DNA of 64,000 nt from Ilumatobacteraceae bacterium (GCA_024643255.1 JAHENF010000008.1:1-64000); one strand, 5' to 3'; positions 33,987 to 44,686 are shown, numbered from the stretch's first letter. Notes: a model not told the origin generated them from the sequence alone. Made by a program: numbers and translations.

Positions 33987-34607
33987 ATGGGGCTGTTCGG
34001 GCGATCGGGCAAGGGTGAGCCGTACGACTGGTTGGTCGTCGGACTCGGCAATCCGGGCGAGAAGTACGCCCGGACGCGCCACAACGTCGGCGAGGAAGCC
34101 GTGCGACTGCTCGCCGAACGCAAGGGTGTGACCATGAAGGGTGGCCGCGACAACGCGCTGGTCGCCGAGACTCGCTTCGCGGGGCCCGACGGTGACGAGC
34201 GCACCGTGCTTGCCTTTCCGATCACCTTCATGAACGACTCCGGCCAGGCCGTCAGCTCGCTCGTGCGCCGCTACCGGATCGAGTCGCCCGAGCAGATCAT
34301 CGTCATCCAGGACGAACTCGACCTGCCGCCCGGCGAACTGAAGATCAAGGCAGGTGGCGGGCTCGCGGGTCACAACGGGCTCCGCTCGATCACCCAGCAC
34401 CTGAAGTCGCAGGACTATCTGCGCGTGCGAATCGGGGTCGGCAAGCCCGAACACAAGGACGTCGGCAAGGGCCACGTTCTGTCGAAGGTGCCCAAGGCCG
34501 AGCGCGAGTTGCTCGACATCCGCATCGCCGATGCTGCCGACGCCACCGAGTTGATCATCGCCCGTGGTGTGGATGCCGCGATGCAGCGCTACAACGGCAC
34601 GCAATGA
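33987..34607 (+). CDS. pth: Peptidyl-tRNA hydrolase
   Basis: Pth recycles stalled peptidyl-tRNA by cleaving the ester bond. The 206-residue protein has VVGLGNPGEKYARTRHNVGEEAV with catalytic His32, FPITFMNDSGQAVSSLV with the conserved Asn, and DELDLPPGELKIKAGGGLAGHNGLRSI with the catalytic-dyad Asp. The C-terminal block is RVRIGVGKPEHKDVGKGHVLSKV. An N-terminal extension (MGLFGRSGKGEPYD) precedes the usual start. It belongs to the rplY-pth-mfd series conserved in actinobacteria. Confidence 0.96.
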   Translation: MGLFGRSGKGEPYDWLVVGLGNPGEKYARTRHNVGEEAVRLLAERKGVTMKGGRDNALVAETRFAGPDGDERTVLAFPITFMNDSGQAVSSLVRRYRIESPEQIIVIQDELDLPPGELKIKAGGGLAGHNGLRSITQHLKSQDYLRVRIGVGKPEHKDVGKGHVLSKVPKAERELLDIRIADAADATELIIARGVDAAMQRYNGTQ

Positions 34608-34619
34608 CCTCCGCATCTG

Positions 34620-34670
34620 CGAAATTCGACTCGAGGCGCGCGCTCCGCGCGCACGCTGAGGAGAATTTCG
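34620..34670. repeat. Interrupted inverted repeat with GCGCGC core between pth and mfd
   Basis: CGAAATTC (34620-34627) and GAATTTCG (34663-34670) flank a nested GCGCGC-GCTCC-GCGCGC hairpin. The outer sequence resembles the AAATT arms of the rplY-pth element and the CCGAAATTCGG at about 13498. It lies 13 bp after the pth stop. Confidence 0.6.
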
Positions 34671-34698
34671 GAGTCGAGGGTCGGGCGGGGAGGCGACG

Positions 34699-37600
34699 AT
34701 GACGGCCGGCGTGCGCTCGACCACTGCGCCGCTGGGGGCGCTGCCGGCGTTGCTGCGTGACGAGCCCGGGCTCACTCGCGCGCTCGGCGAGCCGACCGCG
34801 CGACTCGCCGTCGTCGAGGTCGCCCGGCCGATCTCGCTCGCCGCGCTCGCCACCCTGTCGTCACGACGCCCGCTCGTCGTCAGCTGTCCGACCGGCACGA
34901 TGGCCGGCCAACTCGCCGACGACCTCGCCCAGTTCCTCCCGCCCGGCGATGTCGTGCACTTCCCCGGCTGGGAGACACTGCCGTTCGAACGCGTCAGCCC
35001 GAGCGTCGAGACGATGGGCCAACGCCTCGACGTGCTCTGGCGCCTGCGCGACCCCGCCCGCTGTCCCGCCGTGATCGTCGCCGGCGTTCGCGCGTTGCTC
35101 CAGAAGCTCGGCCCCGGCGCCACCACCACCGACCCGATCATCGTGCGGCCCGGCGCCGAGGTGGATCCCGACGACCTCGGTCATCGCCTCGTCGAGTTCG
35201 GGTATCGGCGCGAAGAACTCGTCGAACACCGCGGCGAGTTCGCCCGACGCGGCGCGATCGTCGACGTGTTCCCCTCCACCGCCGATGCCCCGATCCGCAT
35301 CGACCTGTGGGGCGACGAGGTCGACCGCCTCACCCGGTTCGGCGTCAACGACCAACGGTCGACCGACGACCTCGACGAGGTCATGATCTTCCCCGCCCGC
35401 GAGTTGATGCCGAGCGCCGACGTCCGAGCCAGGGCCGCGCGACTCGTCGCCACCGAACCGTGGGGCCGGGAGCAGTGGGAACGGCTGGCCGAGGGCGTGC
35501 ACTTCGACGGCATGGAGAGTTGGTTGCCGTGGCTCGTCGACGACGACCTGCTCCTCACCGACGTGCTGCCCGACGCCGCGAAGGTCGTGCTCGTCGAACC
35601 CCGTCGCATGCGCGACCGTGCCGTCGACCTGATCGCCGAGGAAGACGATCTCGCCCGCACACTCGCCTCCACCTGGGCCCGAGATCCCGACAAGTCGTTC
35701 CCCCGGCTGCACGCCGACCCGGACACGCTGCTCGACACCCGGCGATCCAACTCCGCGCCGTACACCGGCTCCTTCTGGTCGATCGACTCCACTCCCGAGT
35801 CGCCCGACACCCCGGTCGTCGAAGCGTCGGGCTGGGGTCCGGTCGCCGGCGACGGCAGTGGCCTCACCGACCGCCTGACCGAACTCATCGGACGCGGGTA
35901 CCGCGTCGTGGTCGCGGCCGACGGCACCGGATCGGCGCAGCGGCTGCACGACCTCCTCCTCGACCACGGCCTCGACTTCGCCATCTCGAAGTCCGGCGAA
36001 GCCGACGGCACGCCTGGGTCCGGCCGGATCGTGATCGCGCCGCTCCACCGCGGTTGCACACTGCCCAACGCGAAGGTGGCGATCGTCGCCGAGAGCGACC
36101 TCACCGGCCGACGCCGCGCTCACCGCACGGTCCGCAAGCAGAAGCGCGAGAGCGCCAGCACGTTCGAGGACCTCAAGACCGGGAACTACGTCGTGCACCA
36201 CCAGCACGGCGTCGGACAGTACGAGGGCATGGTCAAGCGAGCGATCGGCGGTGTCGAACGCGACTACCTCCTCATCTCGTACAAGGGTGGCGACAAGCTC
36301 TACGTCCCGTCCGACCAGATCGACACGCTGCGTCAGTACGTCGGCGGTGAGGCGCCGAAGCTGCACCGACTCGGCGGGTCCGACTTCGCGAAGACCAAGA
36401 GCAGGGTGCGGTCCGCGGTCCGCGAGATCGCGCAGGAACTCGTCGTGCTCTACCAGAAGCGGGTCAACGCCGAGGGCCACTCGTTCGCGCAGGACACGCC
36501 GTGGCAAGCCGAGATGGAGGACGCCTTCCCCTACGTCGAGACCCCTGACCAGCGCACCGCCATCGACGAGATCAAGCGCGACATGGAGCTCGCCCACCCC
36601 ATGGACCGCCTCATCTGCGGCGACGTCGGGTTCGGCAAGACCGAAGTTGCGATCCGCGCCGCGTTCAAGGCGATCCAGGACGGCAAACAGGTCGCCGTGC
36701 TCGCACCGACGACCCTCCTCGCAACCCAGCACGGCAACACGTTCGCCGACCGCTTCGCCGGCTTCCCGATCCGCGTCGAGGTGCTCTCCCGATTCCTCAC
36801 CGCCGGCCAGGCCAAGAAGGTGATCGAGGGCGTCAAGACCGGCGAGGTCGACTGCATCATCGGCACCCATCGACTCCTCGCGAACGACGTGAAGTTCAAG
36901 GACCTCGGCCTCCTCGTGGTCGACGAGGAGCAGCGCTTCGGTGTGCAGCACAAGGAGACGATGAAGAAGATGAAGACGAACGTCGACGTCCTCACGCTCT
37001 CCGCCACCCCGATTCCGCGCACCTTGGAGATGTCGCTCGTCGGCATCCGCGACCTGTCGCTGCTCCAGACCCCGCCGGCCGACCGCCAACCGATCCTCAC
37101 CTACGTCGGCGAATACGACGAACGCGTCGCCGTCGAATCGATCCGTCGCGAGTTGCTGCGCGAGGGCCAGGTGTTCTGGGTGCACAACCGGGTCCAATCG
37201 ATCGAGACCGCGGCCAGCCGGCTGAGACAGTTGGTCCCCGAAGCCCGCATCGCCATCGCCCACGGCCAGATGGACGAGAGCACCCTCGAGACGGTCGTCC
37301 AGGACTTCTGGGACGGCCAGTACGACGTCCTCGTCTGCACCACGATCATCGAGTCGGGCATCGACATGCCGACGGTCAACACGCTCGTGGTCGAACGGTC
37401 CGACCTCCTCGGCCTCGGCCAGATGCACCAGCTGCGCGGCCGCGTCGGACGCTCAGGATCGCGGGCGTACGCCTACCTCTTCTATCCCCGCGACAAGGTG
37501 CTGTCCGAGGAGGCCTACGAACGGCTGCGCACGATCGGCGAGTCGACCGAACTCGGCTCCGGGTTCAAGATCGCCATGCGCGACCTGGAGATCCGCGGCG

Positions 37601-38172
37601 CCGGCAACCTGCTCGGCGAATCGCAGTCGGGTCACATCGCCGCCGTCGGGTACGACCTCTACTGCCAGATGGTGACCGAAGCCGTCAGCGAGATGAAGGG
37701 CGAGCCGCAGCCCGACGCACCGAGCGAGATCAAACTCGACGTGCCCACCGACGCGTTCCTGCCGACCGAGTACGTCACCAAGGAAGAACTCCGGCTCGAG
37801 GCCTACCGGCGCCTGGCCGGCGTCACGACCGAGGCCGAGGTCGACGACATCCGCACCGAGTGGGAGGACCGCTACGGCCCGCTCCCCGATCCGGCAGGAG
37901 CGCTGCTGCAGGTGGGCTACCTGCGCGCCGAATGCCATCGCCTCGGCATCAACGACATCCAGATCAACGGCTCCGCCTCCTCGGGCGGCACCGCCAAGCT
38001 CGCCCCGCTCGAGTTGAAGCTGTCCGAGACGATGCGCCTGCGCCGAATCTCCAAGGGAGCGAAGTACAAAGAGGACCTGGGCCAGCTCGTCGTGCCACTC
38101 CCCCGCGGTGCCGACGCATCGAGCTTCCTGTCCGGCTTCCTGCGAGATCTGGTCCCCGCCGAGGCGGACTGA
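34699..38172 (+). CDS. mfd: Transcription-repair coupling factor
   Basis: Mfd removes RNA polymerase stalled at lesions and recruits UvrA. The 1157-residue length is normal. The UvrB-like N-terminal module has FPGWETLPFERVSPS and EFARRGAIVDVFPSTADAPIRIDLWGDEV. The RNAP-interaction domain contains DLKTGNYVVHHQHGVGQYEGM (about 492-512). Helicase motifs are GDVGFGKTEVA (about 640-650), DEEQRFG (about 742), TLSATPIPRTLEM (about 770), TTIIESGIDMP and QLRGRVGRS. The TRCF C-terminal domain closes the protein. GGGGAGG lies 5 nt before the ATG. Confidence 0.98.
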   Translation: MTAGVRSTTAPLGALPALLRDEPGLTRALGEPTARLAVVEVARPISLAALATLSSRRPLVVSCPTGTMAGQLADDLAQFLPPGDVVHFPGWETLPFERVSPSVETMGQRLDVLWRLRDPARCPAVIVAGVRALLQKLGPGATTTDPIIVRPGAEVDPDDLGHRLVEFGYRREELVEHRGEFARRGAIVDVFPSTADAPIRIDLWGDEVDRLTRFGVNDQRSTDDLDEVMIFPARELMPSADVRARAARLVATEPWGREQWERLAEGVHFDGMESWLPWLVDDDLLLTDVLPDAAKVVLVEPRRMRDRAVDLIAEEDDLARTLASTWARDPDKSFPRLHADPDTLLDTRRSNSAPYTGSFWSIDSTPESPDTPVVEASGWGPVAGDGSGLTDRLTELIGRGYRVVVAADGTGSAQRLHDLLLDHGLDFAISKSGEADGTPGSGRIVIAPLHRGCTLPNAKVAIVAESDLTGRRRAHRTVRKQKRESASTFEDLKTGNYVVHHQHGVGQYEGMVKRAIGGVERDYLLISYKGGDKLYVPSDQIDTLRQYVGGEAPKLHRLGGSDFAKTKSRVRSAVREIAQELVVLYQKRVNAEGHSFAQDTPWQAEMEDAFPYVETPDQRTAIDEIKRDMELAHPMDRLICGDVGFGKTEVAIRAAFKAIQDGKQVAVLAPTTLLATQHGNTFADRFAGFPIRVEVLSRFLTAGQAKKVIEGVKTGEVDCIIGTHRLLANDVKFKDLGLLVVDEEQRFGVQHKETMKKMKTNVDVLTLSATPIPRTLEMSLVGIRDLSLLQTPPADRQPILTYVGEYDERVAVESIRRELLREGQVFWVHNRVQSIETAASRLRQLVPEARIAIAHGQMDESTLETVVQDFWDGQYDVLVCTTIIESGIDMPTVNTLVVERSDLLGLGQMHQLRGRVGRSGSRAYAYLFYPRDKVLSEEAYERLRTIGESTELGSGFKIAMRDLEIRGAGNLLGESQSGHIAAVGYDLYCQMVTEAVSEMKGEPQPDAPSEIKLDVPTDAFLPTEYVTKEELRLEAYRRLAGVTTEAEVDDIRTEWEDRYGPLPDPAGALLQVGYLRAECHRLGINDIQINGSASSGGTAKLAPLELKLSETMRLRRISKGAKYKEDLGQLVVPLPRGADASSFLSGFLRDLVPAEAD

Positions 38173-38234
38173 CCCGAAACATCACGTTCGACCCGGCACC
38201 GTGTGACGGGCTGACGTCGTGATCTGCGGGTAGC

Positions 38235-38963
38235 GTGCGGCGGGTGGTTCGACGCTCACTGCTGATCCTTCTTCCGCTCTCGCTGGCCGCCGTGACGACC
38301 GGATGCTCGACGTTCTCCGACAGCAACGTCGTGGCTCGGGTGAACGACGTCGAGTTGACACAGGACGCATTCGACGCCCGACTCACCGAGCTGGGCGTCG
38401 CCGACACCGACGTCGTGCAGATGGAACCCGTCCGTGCCGAGATCACCCGTTGGATCCAGCAGCAGCTCGTGCCCGACGATCAGATCGCGGCCATGTACGA
38501 CGCCGGCCCGGCAGATGCCGGGGTGGTCTGCGTGCGCGGCATCGTCGTCGCCGACCAGGCAACCGCCGACGCCACACTCGGTGAGCTCCAGGCCGGCACC
38601 GACTTCACCGACGCCTTCCAACGCAGCAACCTCGACCAGAGCCTCGTCGCCACCAACGGTGCGATCCCGTGCATCTCGGCGGTCGACCTCGCCGGCAACG
38701 CCGGAACGCCGTTCATCGACCTCGCGACCACCTTGTCGAGCGACAACGTCTACGGGGATGCACCCATCCTGGACGGCACCGGTGCCGAAGTGGCGTGGGT
38801 CGTGCTGGGCTTTCGTTCGTGGGACCTCCTCGAGAGCGCCGATGCCGACCAGGTCGCCGGGATGATCGATGTCGGTGACGCCGCGGCGAACGCGGACGTC
38901 TTCGTCGCCTCTCGCTACGGCACCTTCGACAGCGCGACCGCCACGGTCGTGAGCCTCGGTTGA
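38235..38963 (+). CDS. SurA-like lipoprotein (N-terminal chaperone/PPIase-related)
   Basis: From GTG 38235 the protein has 242 residues. A basic start and hydrophobic core end at TTGCS with the candidate lipid-modified Cys at 24; the residue at -3 is Thr, which is weak for a lipobox. After it, SNVVARVNDVELTQDAFDARLTELG matches the SurA_N pattern (A-x-V-N-x-x-x-I-t-x-x-x-f). A parvulin-like half follows, with CVRGIVVADQATADATLGELQAGTDFTDAFQ, though Pro-isomerase core residues are not clear. A SurA-like lipoprotein in this mfd-mazG slot is also known in Streptomyces. Likely role: extracytoplasmic folding. Confidence 0.7.
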   Translation: MRRVVRRSLLILLPLSLAAVTTGCSTFSDSNVVARVNDVELTQDAFDARLTELGVADTDVVQMEPVRAEITRWIQQQLVPDDQIAAMYDAGPADAGVVCVRGIVVADQATADATLGELQAGTDFTDAFQRSNLDQSLVATNGAIPCISAVDLAGNAGTPFIDLATTLSSDNVYGDAPILDGTGAEVAWVVLGFRSWDLLESADADQVAGMIDVGDAAANADVFVASRYGTFDSATATVVSLG

Positions 38964-38997
38964 ACGTGAACGACGACACCGGCCAACGCGCGCCCCG

Positions 38998-40521
38998 ATG
39001 ACGCCTGCACGCGATCCGGCCGTCACCAGACCACGGATCGTCGTCGTGGGCCTCGGCCCGGGCGGCCACGAACATCTCACCGACGAGACCCGGCGAACGC
39101 TGGACCGCATCGAACACCGTTACCTGCGTACGGCGGTGCACCCGAGCGCCGACCTGGTGGCCGATGCCACCACGTTCGACCACCTGTACGAATCGGCCGA
39201 CACGTTCGACGACGTGTACACCGAGATCGCCGACACCCTGGCCGCTGCCGCCGGGACACACGGTGAGATCGTCTACGCCGTGCCGGGCTCACCGCTCGTC
39301 CTCGAACGCACGGTCCGCCATCTCCGCGATCGCGACGACATCGAACTCGTGATCCTCCCGGCGATGTCGTTCCTCGACGTCGCGTGGGCCCGGCTCGGCA
39401 TCGACCCGGTCGAAGCCGGCGTGCGTCTCGTCGACGGCCACGAGTTCGCCACCGCAGCCGCCGGCGAGCGCGGGCCACTGCTGGTCGCCCACGCCCACGC
39501 CGATTGGGTGCTGTCGGAGATCAAGCTGGCCGTCGAAGGCGCCACGGGCGACGAGGCCGTCGTCATCCTGCAGGCGCTCGGCACCCCCGATGAGCGGATC
39601 GTCGAGACGACCTGGGCCGACCTCGATCGCACGATCACTGCCGACCACCTGACGTCGCTGTGGATCCCCGAGCTCACCGCACCGGTCGGCGCCGAGTACG
39701 TGCGCTTCCATCAGCTCGCCCGTCTGTTGCGCGAGCAGTGCCCGTGGGACATCGAGCAGACCCATCAGACCCTGGTCCCGCATCTGCTCGAGGAGACCTA
39801 CGAGGTGGTCGATGCCATCGATGGCCTCGACCCCGACGACCCGACCACCGACGAGGATCTCATCGAGGAACTCGGTGACCTGCTGTACCAGATCGAATTC
39901 CACGCCACGATCGCCGAACAGGAGGGCCGGTTCACGATCGCCGACGTCGCGAGCGGCATCCACGACAAGTTGGTGCGCCGACACCCGCACGTCTTCGGCG
40001 ACCTCGTCGGGTCCGATCTCGGCACCGACGAAGTGCTGTCCAACTGGGACGACATCAAGCGCACCGAGAAGGCGCGCACGTCGATCTTCGACGGCATTCC
40101 CCGCTCGATGCCTGCGCTGGCCTATGCCGCCAAGGTCGGCGCCAAGGCGTCGAAGGTCGGATTCGACTGGCAGGACGTGACCGGCGCGTTCCCGAAGATC
40201 GCCGAGGAGACCGACGAGCTCCTCGCCACGATCGCCCCCGACCATGCCGAGCGACGATCAGGCGACGAACGATCAGGCACGCAACGATCGGGCACGCAAC
40301 GATCAACCGAGGAACTCGGTGATCTGCTCTTCGCGATCGTCAACGTCGCGCGTCACCTGCGCATCGATCCGGAGCTCGCGCTCCGCGCGGCGACCGACAA
40401 GTTCCGCGTGCGGTTCGAACACGTGGAGCGTCTCGCGACCGAGCGTTCCATCGATCTCCGCGAGGCCGACCTGGCCGCACTCGACTCTCTGTGGGACGAG
40501 GTCAAGTCCACCGAAACGTGA
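38998..40521 (+). CDS. mazG: MazG nucleoside triphosphate pyrophosphohydrolase with tetrapyrrole-methylase-like N-terminus
   Basis: The 507-residue protein has a YabN-type N-terminus (about 1-225: VVVGLGPGGHEHLT, VYAVPGSPLVLERTVRHL, LPAMSFLDVAW). Two MazG halves follow. The first reads LREQCPWDIEQTHQTLVPHLLEETYEVVDAI (about 238-268) and EELGDLLYQIEFHA. The second reads KVGFDWQDVTGAFPKIAEETDELL and EELGDLLFAIVNVARHL. The E-E-x-x-E and E-x-x-D metal motifs are present in both. It hydrolyses NTPs to NMPs, cleaning the nucleotide pool. Three 15-bp tandem repeats (40256-40300) insert SGDER-SGTQR-SGTQR in the second half, between the EExxD and EELGD helices. Confidence 0.93.
   Translation: MTPARDPAVTRPRIVVVGLGPGGHEHLTDETRRTLDRIEHRYLRTAVHPSADLVADATTFDHLYESADTFDDVYTEIADTLAAAAGTHGEIVYAVPGSPLVLERTVRHLRDRDDIELVILPAMSFLDVAWARLGIDPVEAGVRLVDGHEFATAAAGERGPLLVAHAHADWVLSEIKLAVEGATGDEAVVILQALGTPDERIVETTWADLDRTITADHLTSLWIPELTAPVGAEYVRFHQLARLLREQCPWDIEQTHQTLVPHLLEETYEVVDAIDGLDPDDPTTDEDLIEELGDLLYQIEFHATIAEQEGRFTIADVASGIHDKLVRRHPHVFGDLVGSDLGTDEVLSNWDDIKRTEKARTSIFDGIPRSMPALAYAAKVGAKASKVGFDWQDVTGAFPKIAEETDELLATIAPDHAERRSGDERSGTQRSGTQRSTEELGDLLFAIVNVARHLRIDPELALRAATDKFRVRFEHVERLATERSIDLREADLAALDSLWDEVKSTET
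40256..40300 (+). repeat. Three 15-bp tandem repeats inside mazG
   Basis: Units start at 40256, 40271 and 40286 with consensus GATCAGGCACGCAAC. They encode Ser/Arg/Gln-rich pentapeptides in a loop of the second MazG half. The reading frame is preserved because the unit is a multiple of three. Confidence 0.8.
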
Positions 40522-40524
40522 TCG

Positions 40525-40553
40525 GTTCGCGATGTGTCGTGCACATCGCGAAC
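40525..40553. terminator. 12-bp hairpin between convergent mazG and membrane-protein gene
   Basis: GTTCGCGATGTG and CACATCGCGAAC pair perfectly around TCGTG. It lies 4 bp after the mazG stop and 2 bp from the minus-strand stop at 40555, so it is positioned as a bidirectional terminator. Confidence 0.7.
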
Positions 40554-40554
40554 A

Positions 40555-41562
40555 TCACGCGTCGGGCAGGCGAGCGGGGGCCTCGGGTCCGGGTGCGGGT
40601 TGCGCCGCCATCGCGGCGAGCGTCTGCTCCCAGTCCTTGCGCCAACGTCGCCACCGCAGGTCGATGACCTCGTCGAAGACGGTCGTGGCACGCCACGTGG
40701 ACAGCGCGAACACCAGCGCCGGCGCACCGAACACCACGGCGAGATGCAGTGTGCGTTCGCCCGGCGTCCAACCATCCTGGCTGAGCGAATCATTGAGTCC
40801 CAGCGCGCTGACCATCACCACTCCCACGGTCGCGACGATCGGCAACCAGAACCAGCCGGCCACCACGCGCTGTGGGGCTCCGATCCGCTGGGCCTGCCCG
40901 GTGTGGTAGTGGAACGGAAGCCACACCAGCAGAAATGCGACGAGCACTGCGAAGGTCGTGGCGACGACGACGGCAGCATCGTCGGGATTGTCGGCGAAGC
41001 GGTCACGTGCCCACGCGACTGCCCGGAACACGCCCAGTGGCGCGGCGAATGCCCCGAGCCACAGGACGACGGCAACGAGCGCGCTCGAGCTGCGGTGATA
41101 GGCGGTGGCCGGTACGAGTCGGCCCGCATCGGTCATGGCCAGCGCACTCCAGCAGACGAGAAGTGCCGCAGCGAGGGCGTAGGTGGTCAGGACGCTCGAT
41201 GAGTGGCTGAGACGACCGGGTTGCACGTACTCGGCCGAGAGCACGACGACGATGCCGACGAGCTGCGTCAACAGGAGCAGGTAGCGCAGCCACCAGGTGG
41301 CATAGATGCGTGGCGGCGGCTCGACGCGCAGCGGCGTGAAGGGTGCGGTGACGTCGCTCGGATCGAACGACGACCGAGCGGTCGATGCGGCGAGCGCAGG
41401 AGCGGCGTCCGGCGACGCGGCCTGCGCAGCGGACATCGAGGCTGATGCCATCTGCGGGGGCGGAGGCGGAGGCGGAGGCGGAGGCGGAGGCGGGGCCGAT
41501 GCGGGGAGTGCGGGAGGTGGCGAACCCACGTCGGGGCGGCCCGAGCCGGCAGGGGGCATCAT
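40555..41562 (-). CDS. Membrane protein with polyproline N-terminus
   Basis: ATG 41562 overlaps the upstream stop (ATGA) and gives 335 residues. The N-terminal ~95 residues are disordered, with a run of about 14 prolines encoded by GGCGGA-type hexanucleotide repeats. About six hydrophobic helices follow (for example RYLLLLTQLVGIVVVLSAEY, VLTTYALAAALLVCWSALAM, TTFAVLVAFLLVWLPF). The C-terminus is cytoplasmic and Trp/Arg-rich (DEVIDLRWRRWRKDWEQTL). Function is unknown. It shares topology elements with the upstream membrane protein, suggesting the pair work together or arose by duplication. Confidence 0.7.
   Translation of the reverse strand: MMPPAGSGRPDVGSPPPALPASAPPPPPPPPPPPPPQMASASMSAAQAASPDAAPALAASTARSSFDPSDVTAPFTPLRVEPPPRIYATWWLRYLLLLTQLVGIVVVLSAEYVQPGRLSHSSSVLTTYALAAALLVCWSALAMTDAGRLVPATAYHRSSSALVAVVLWLGAFAAPLGVFRAVAWARDRFADNPDDAAVVVATTFAVLVAFLLVWLPFHYHTGQAQRIGAPQRVVAGWFWLPIVATVGVVMVSALGLNDSLSQDGWTPGERTLHLAVVFGAPALVFALSTWRATTVFDEVIDLRWRRWRKDWEQTLAAMAAQPAPGPEAPARLPDA
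41456..41494. repeat. GGCGGA hexanucleotide microsatellite
   Basis: About six near-perfect hexamer units on the plus strand encode the polyproline run of the minus-strand membrane protein. Copy number can change in frame, altering the length of the proline tract. Confidence 0.8.
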
Positions 41563-43271
41563 GGGGGCCCTCCGACTGCCGCAACGGGCCCCGACACCGA
41601 CGACAGACGTCCGGCATCGCCGTTGGTGCGACCGCGAGCCATCGACTCGCGCTGGTCGACCAGCGCATTGTGCGCAGCGGCCTCGTGTTCCGTCGCCGTC
41701 TCGATCGTCTGGCACGCCTCGGTCACCGCCAGCGTCGACAGCAGTTGCAGGAGCGCACCGATGGCGAGGAACGCCGTCAACCGTCCGAAGTCGGCATCGA
41801 TCGACCGCTCGACCGTCGTGAGGCCGCCGAGGGCCTGGATGTAGACCAGCAGGACGACACCCGCCAGGTAGGCCATCCGCACGGTCGTGCGCCGGGCCCC
41901 GACGACGTCGGCGGCGCGTTCGAGCAGGAAGAACGGGACGTAGAGGACGGCCGCTTGCACGGCGAAGCCCAGGAGGATCGACCCGGTGGTCTGATCGACC
42001 ACCAGGCGGTCGGCCGCGATCCAGACGCCAATCGCCGCGGCCGGCCACGACAGCGCGGCGAGCAGCGGGTTGCGTCGTCGACCCGATGCCATGCGAGCAT
42101 TGGTGACCGCGACGAACGTCCAGATCGACGCGAGTGCGATCAACGCGAAACCGACGATCCGGGCACCCGAGTGCAGGACCGCCAGTGCGTCCCACGCCCG
42201 CTCGCCCTGACTCGGCAACAATACGCCGTCGTCGGACTCGAGCCAGAACATGAACATCACCGCGGCCCCGACCACCGACAGCAGCGCCAGGCCTGCCAGC
42301 AGCGTGACGACGCAGAGCCGCAGCAGGTCGACGCCGGGGATCAGACGAACCCGCTTGCGAGCCGCCACCGTTGCCTGACGTGCACCGGCGCGCCGCACCG
42401 CGGTCGGCGCGCGTCTGCCGATGGGGGCAGTCCGCCCTCCGCGTCGGGCAGCAGCCAACACCATGGCCTCCTCGGCGGTCGCCGCCGCCCGCCATCCGAG
42501 CAGCACGACGATCACGCACGGGGTGATCGCAACGATGGCGACGATCCACAGCGGCGCCCACTGGGATGCGTCGGCAATCGACTTCTCCGAATCGGGCACC
42601 GCACCGGAGAAGCGCAGCGCCACGATCGAGCCGACCCCGACGAGCGCCAACACCACCGGCACCCACATCCACTGCGACAACCTCGCCGAGTGGCCGCCGA
42701 CCTGACGGACGATTCCCGACAAGAGGAAGAGCGGGCGGTAGGTCATCGGGATCGCGAGGAGGAGTGCGAACACGGCGACGATCAGCGGCAGCGACGACAC
42801 CGGTTCGTCGGCGTTGCGGCTGACATGGTCACCGAGCAACGCAACGACGCCGACCGCCACACCGACGAACGCGAACGGTCCGGCCCACGCGGCGACGACC
42901 CGCCGCGGGTCGGGAAGTTCCCTCGACCTCGCCGGCTCGACCAGGCGACGAGCGTTCGTCGTGGTCATCCATGTCCAGGCGAGCACGCACCCGGCCGCAA
43001 GCCCACCGGCGACGATCGATCCCCACATGATCGGGTCCGACCACGCTTGGTCATCGACCAGCCGGCGGATCTCCCAGCCGATCAGGGCGAATGCGAGTGA
43101 CAACGTCATCGCTCCGGCGAGTCGCCACGGGAACATCGGCAGGAGAACGACGGCAGGCAGCGCGCTCTCGCGCGGCGCCGTCGCCGCGCTCGGATTGGGC
43201 GCGTTGAACTGCACGGCGGCCATCGGTGGGGGCAGCGCCGTCGCCGACGACAGGGAATCCACTGGTTCCAT
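41559..43271 (-). CDS. Large polytopic membrane protein, unknown function
   Basis: The 570-residue protein has about 12 hydrophobic helices in two blocks separated by a basic cytoplasmic loop (about 275-310: RRGGRTAPIGRRAPTAVRRAGARQATVAARKR). Recurrent motifs such as WMTTTNARRL and FVAVTNARMASGRRRNP suggest an internal duplication. No transporter or enzyme signature is recognised. Its C-terminal end overlaps the next gene by 4 bp. The pair sits between mazG and eno, interrupting the otherwise conserved mazG-eno adjacency and on the opposite strand, so it is probably a lineage-specific insertion. Confidence 0.75.
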   Translation of the reverse strand: MEPVDSLSSATALPPPMAAVQFNAPNPSAATAPRESALPAVVLLPMFPWRLAGAMTLSLAFALIGWEIRRLVDDQAWSDPIMWGSIVAGGLAAGCVLAWTWMTTTNARRLVEPARSRELPDPRRVVAAWAGPFAFVGVAVGVVALLGDHVSRNADEPVSSLPLIVAVFALLLAIPMTYRPLFLLSGIVRQVGGHSARLSQWMWVPVVLALVGVGSIVALRFSGAVPDSEKSIADASQWAPLWIVAIVAITPCVIVVLLGWRAAATAEEAMVLAAARRGGRTAPIGRRAPTAVRRAGARQATVAARKRVRLIPGVDLLRLCVVTLLAGLALLSVVGAAVMFMFWLESDDGVLLPSQGERAWDALAVLHSGARIVGFALIALASIWTFVAVTNARMASGRRRNPLLAALSWPAAAIGVWIAADRLVVDQTTGSILLGFAVQAAVLYVPFFLLERAADVVGARRTTVRMAYLAGVVLLVYIQALGGLTTVERSIDADFGRLTAFLAIGALLQLLSTLAVTEACQTIETATEHEAAAHNALVDQRESMARGRTNGDAGRLSSVSGPVAAVGGPP

Positions 43272-43306
43272 GTCGTCGCCATCGGCAGAGGAGGCGAGGA
43301 ACTTGA

Positions 43307-44686
<1,380 letters not shown>

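Noticed and set aside
34861-37428. An 855-codon open frame antisense to mfd
   Set aside because: Long antisense frames are expected in GC-rich genes with strong third-position bias. The sense frame encodes complete Mfd with all helicase motifs.
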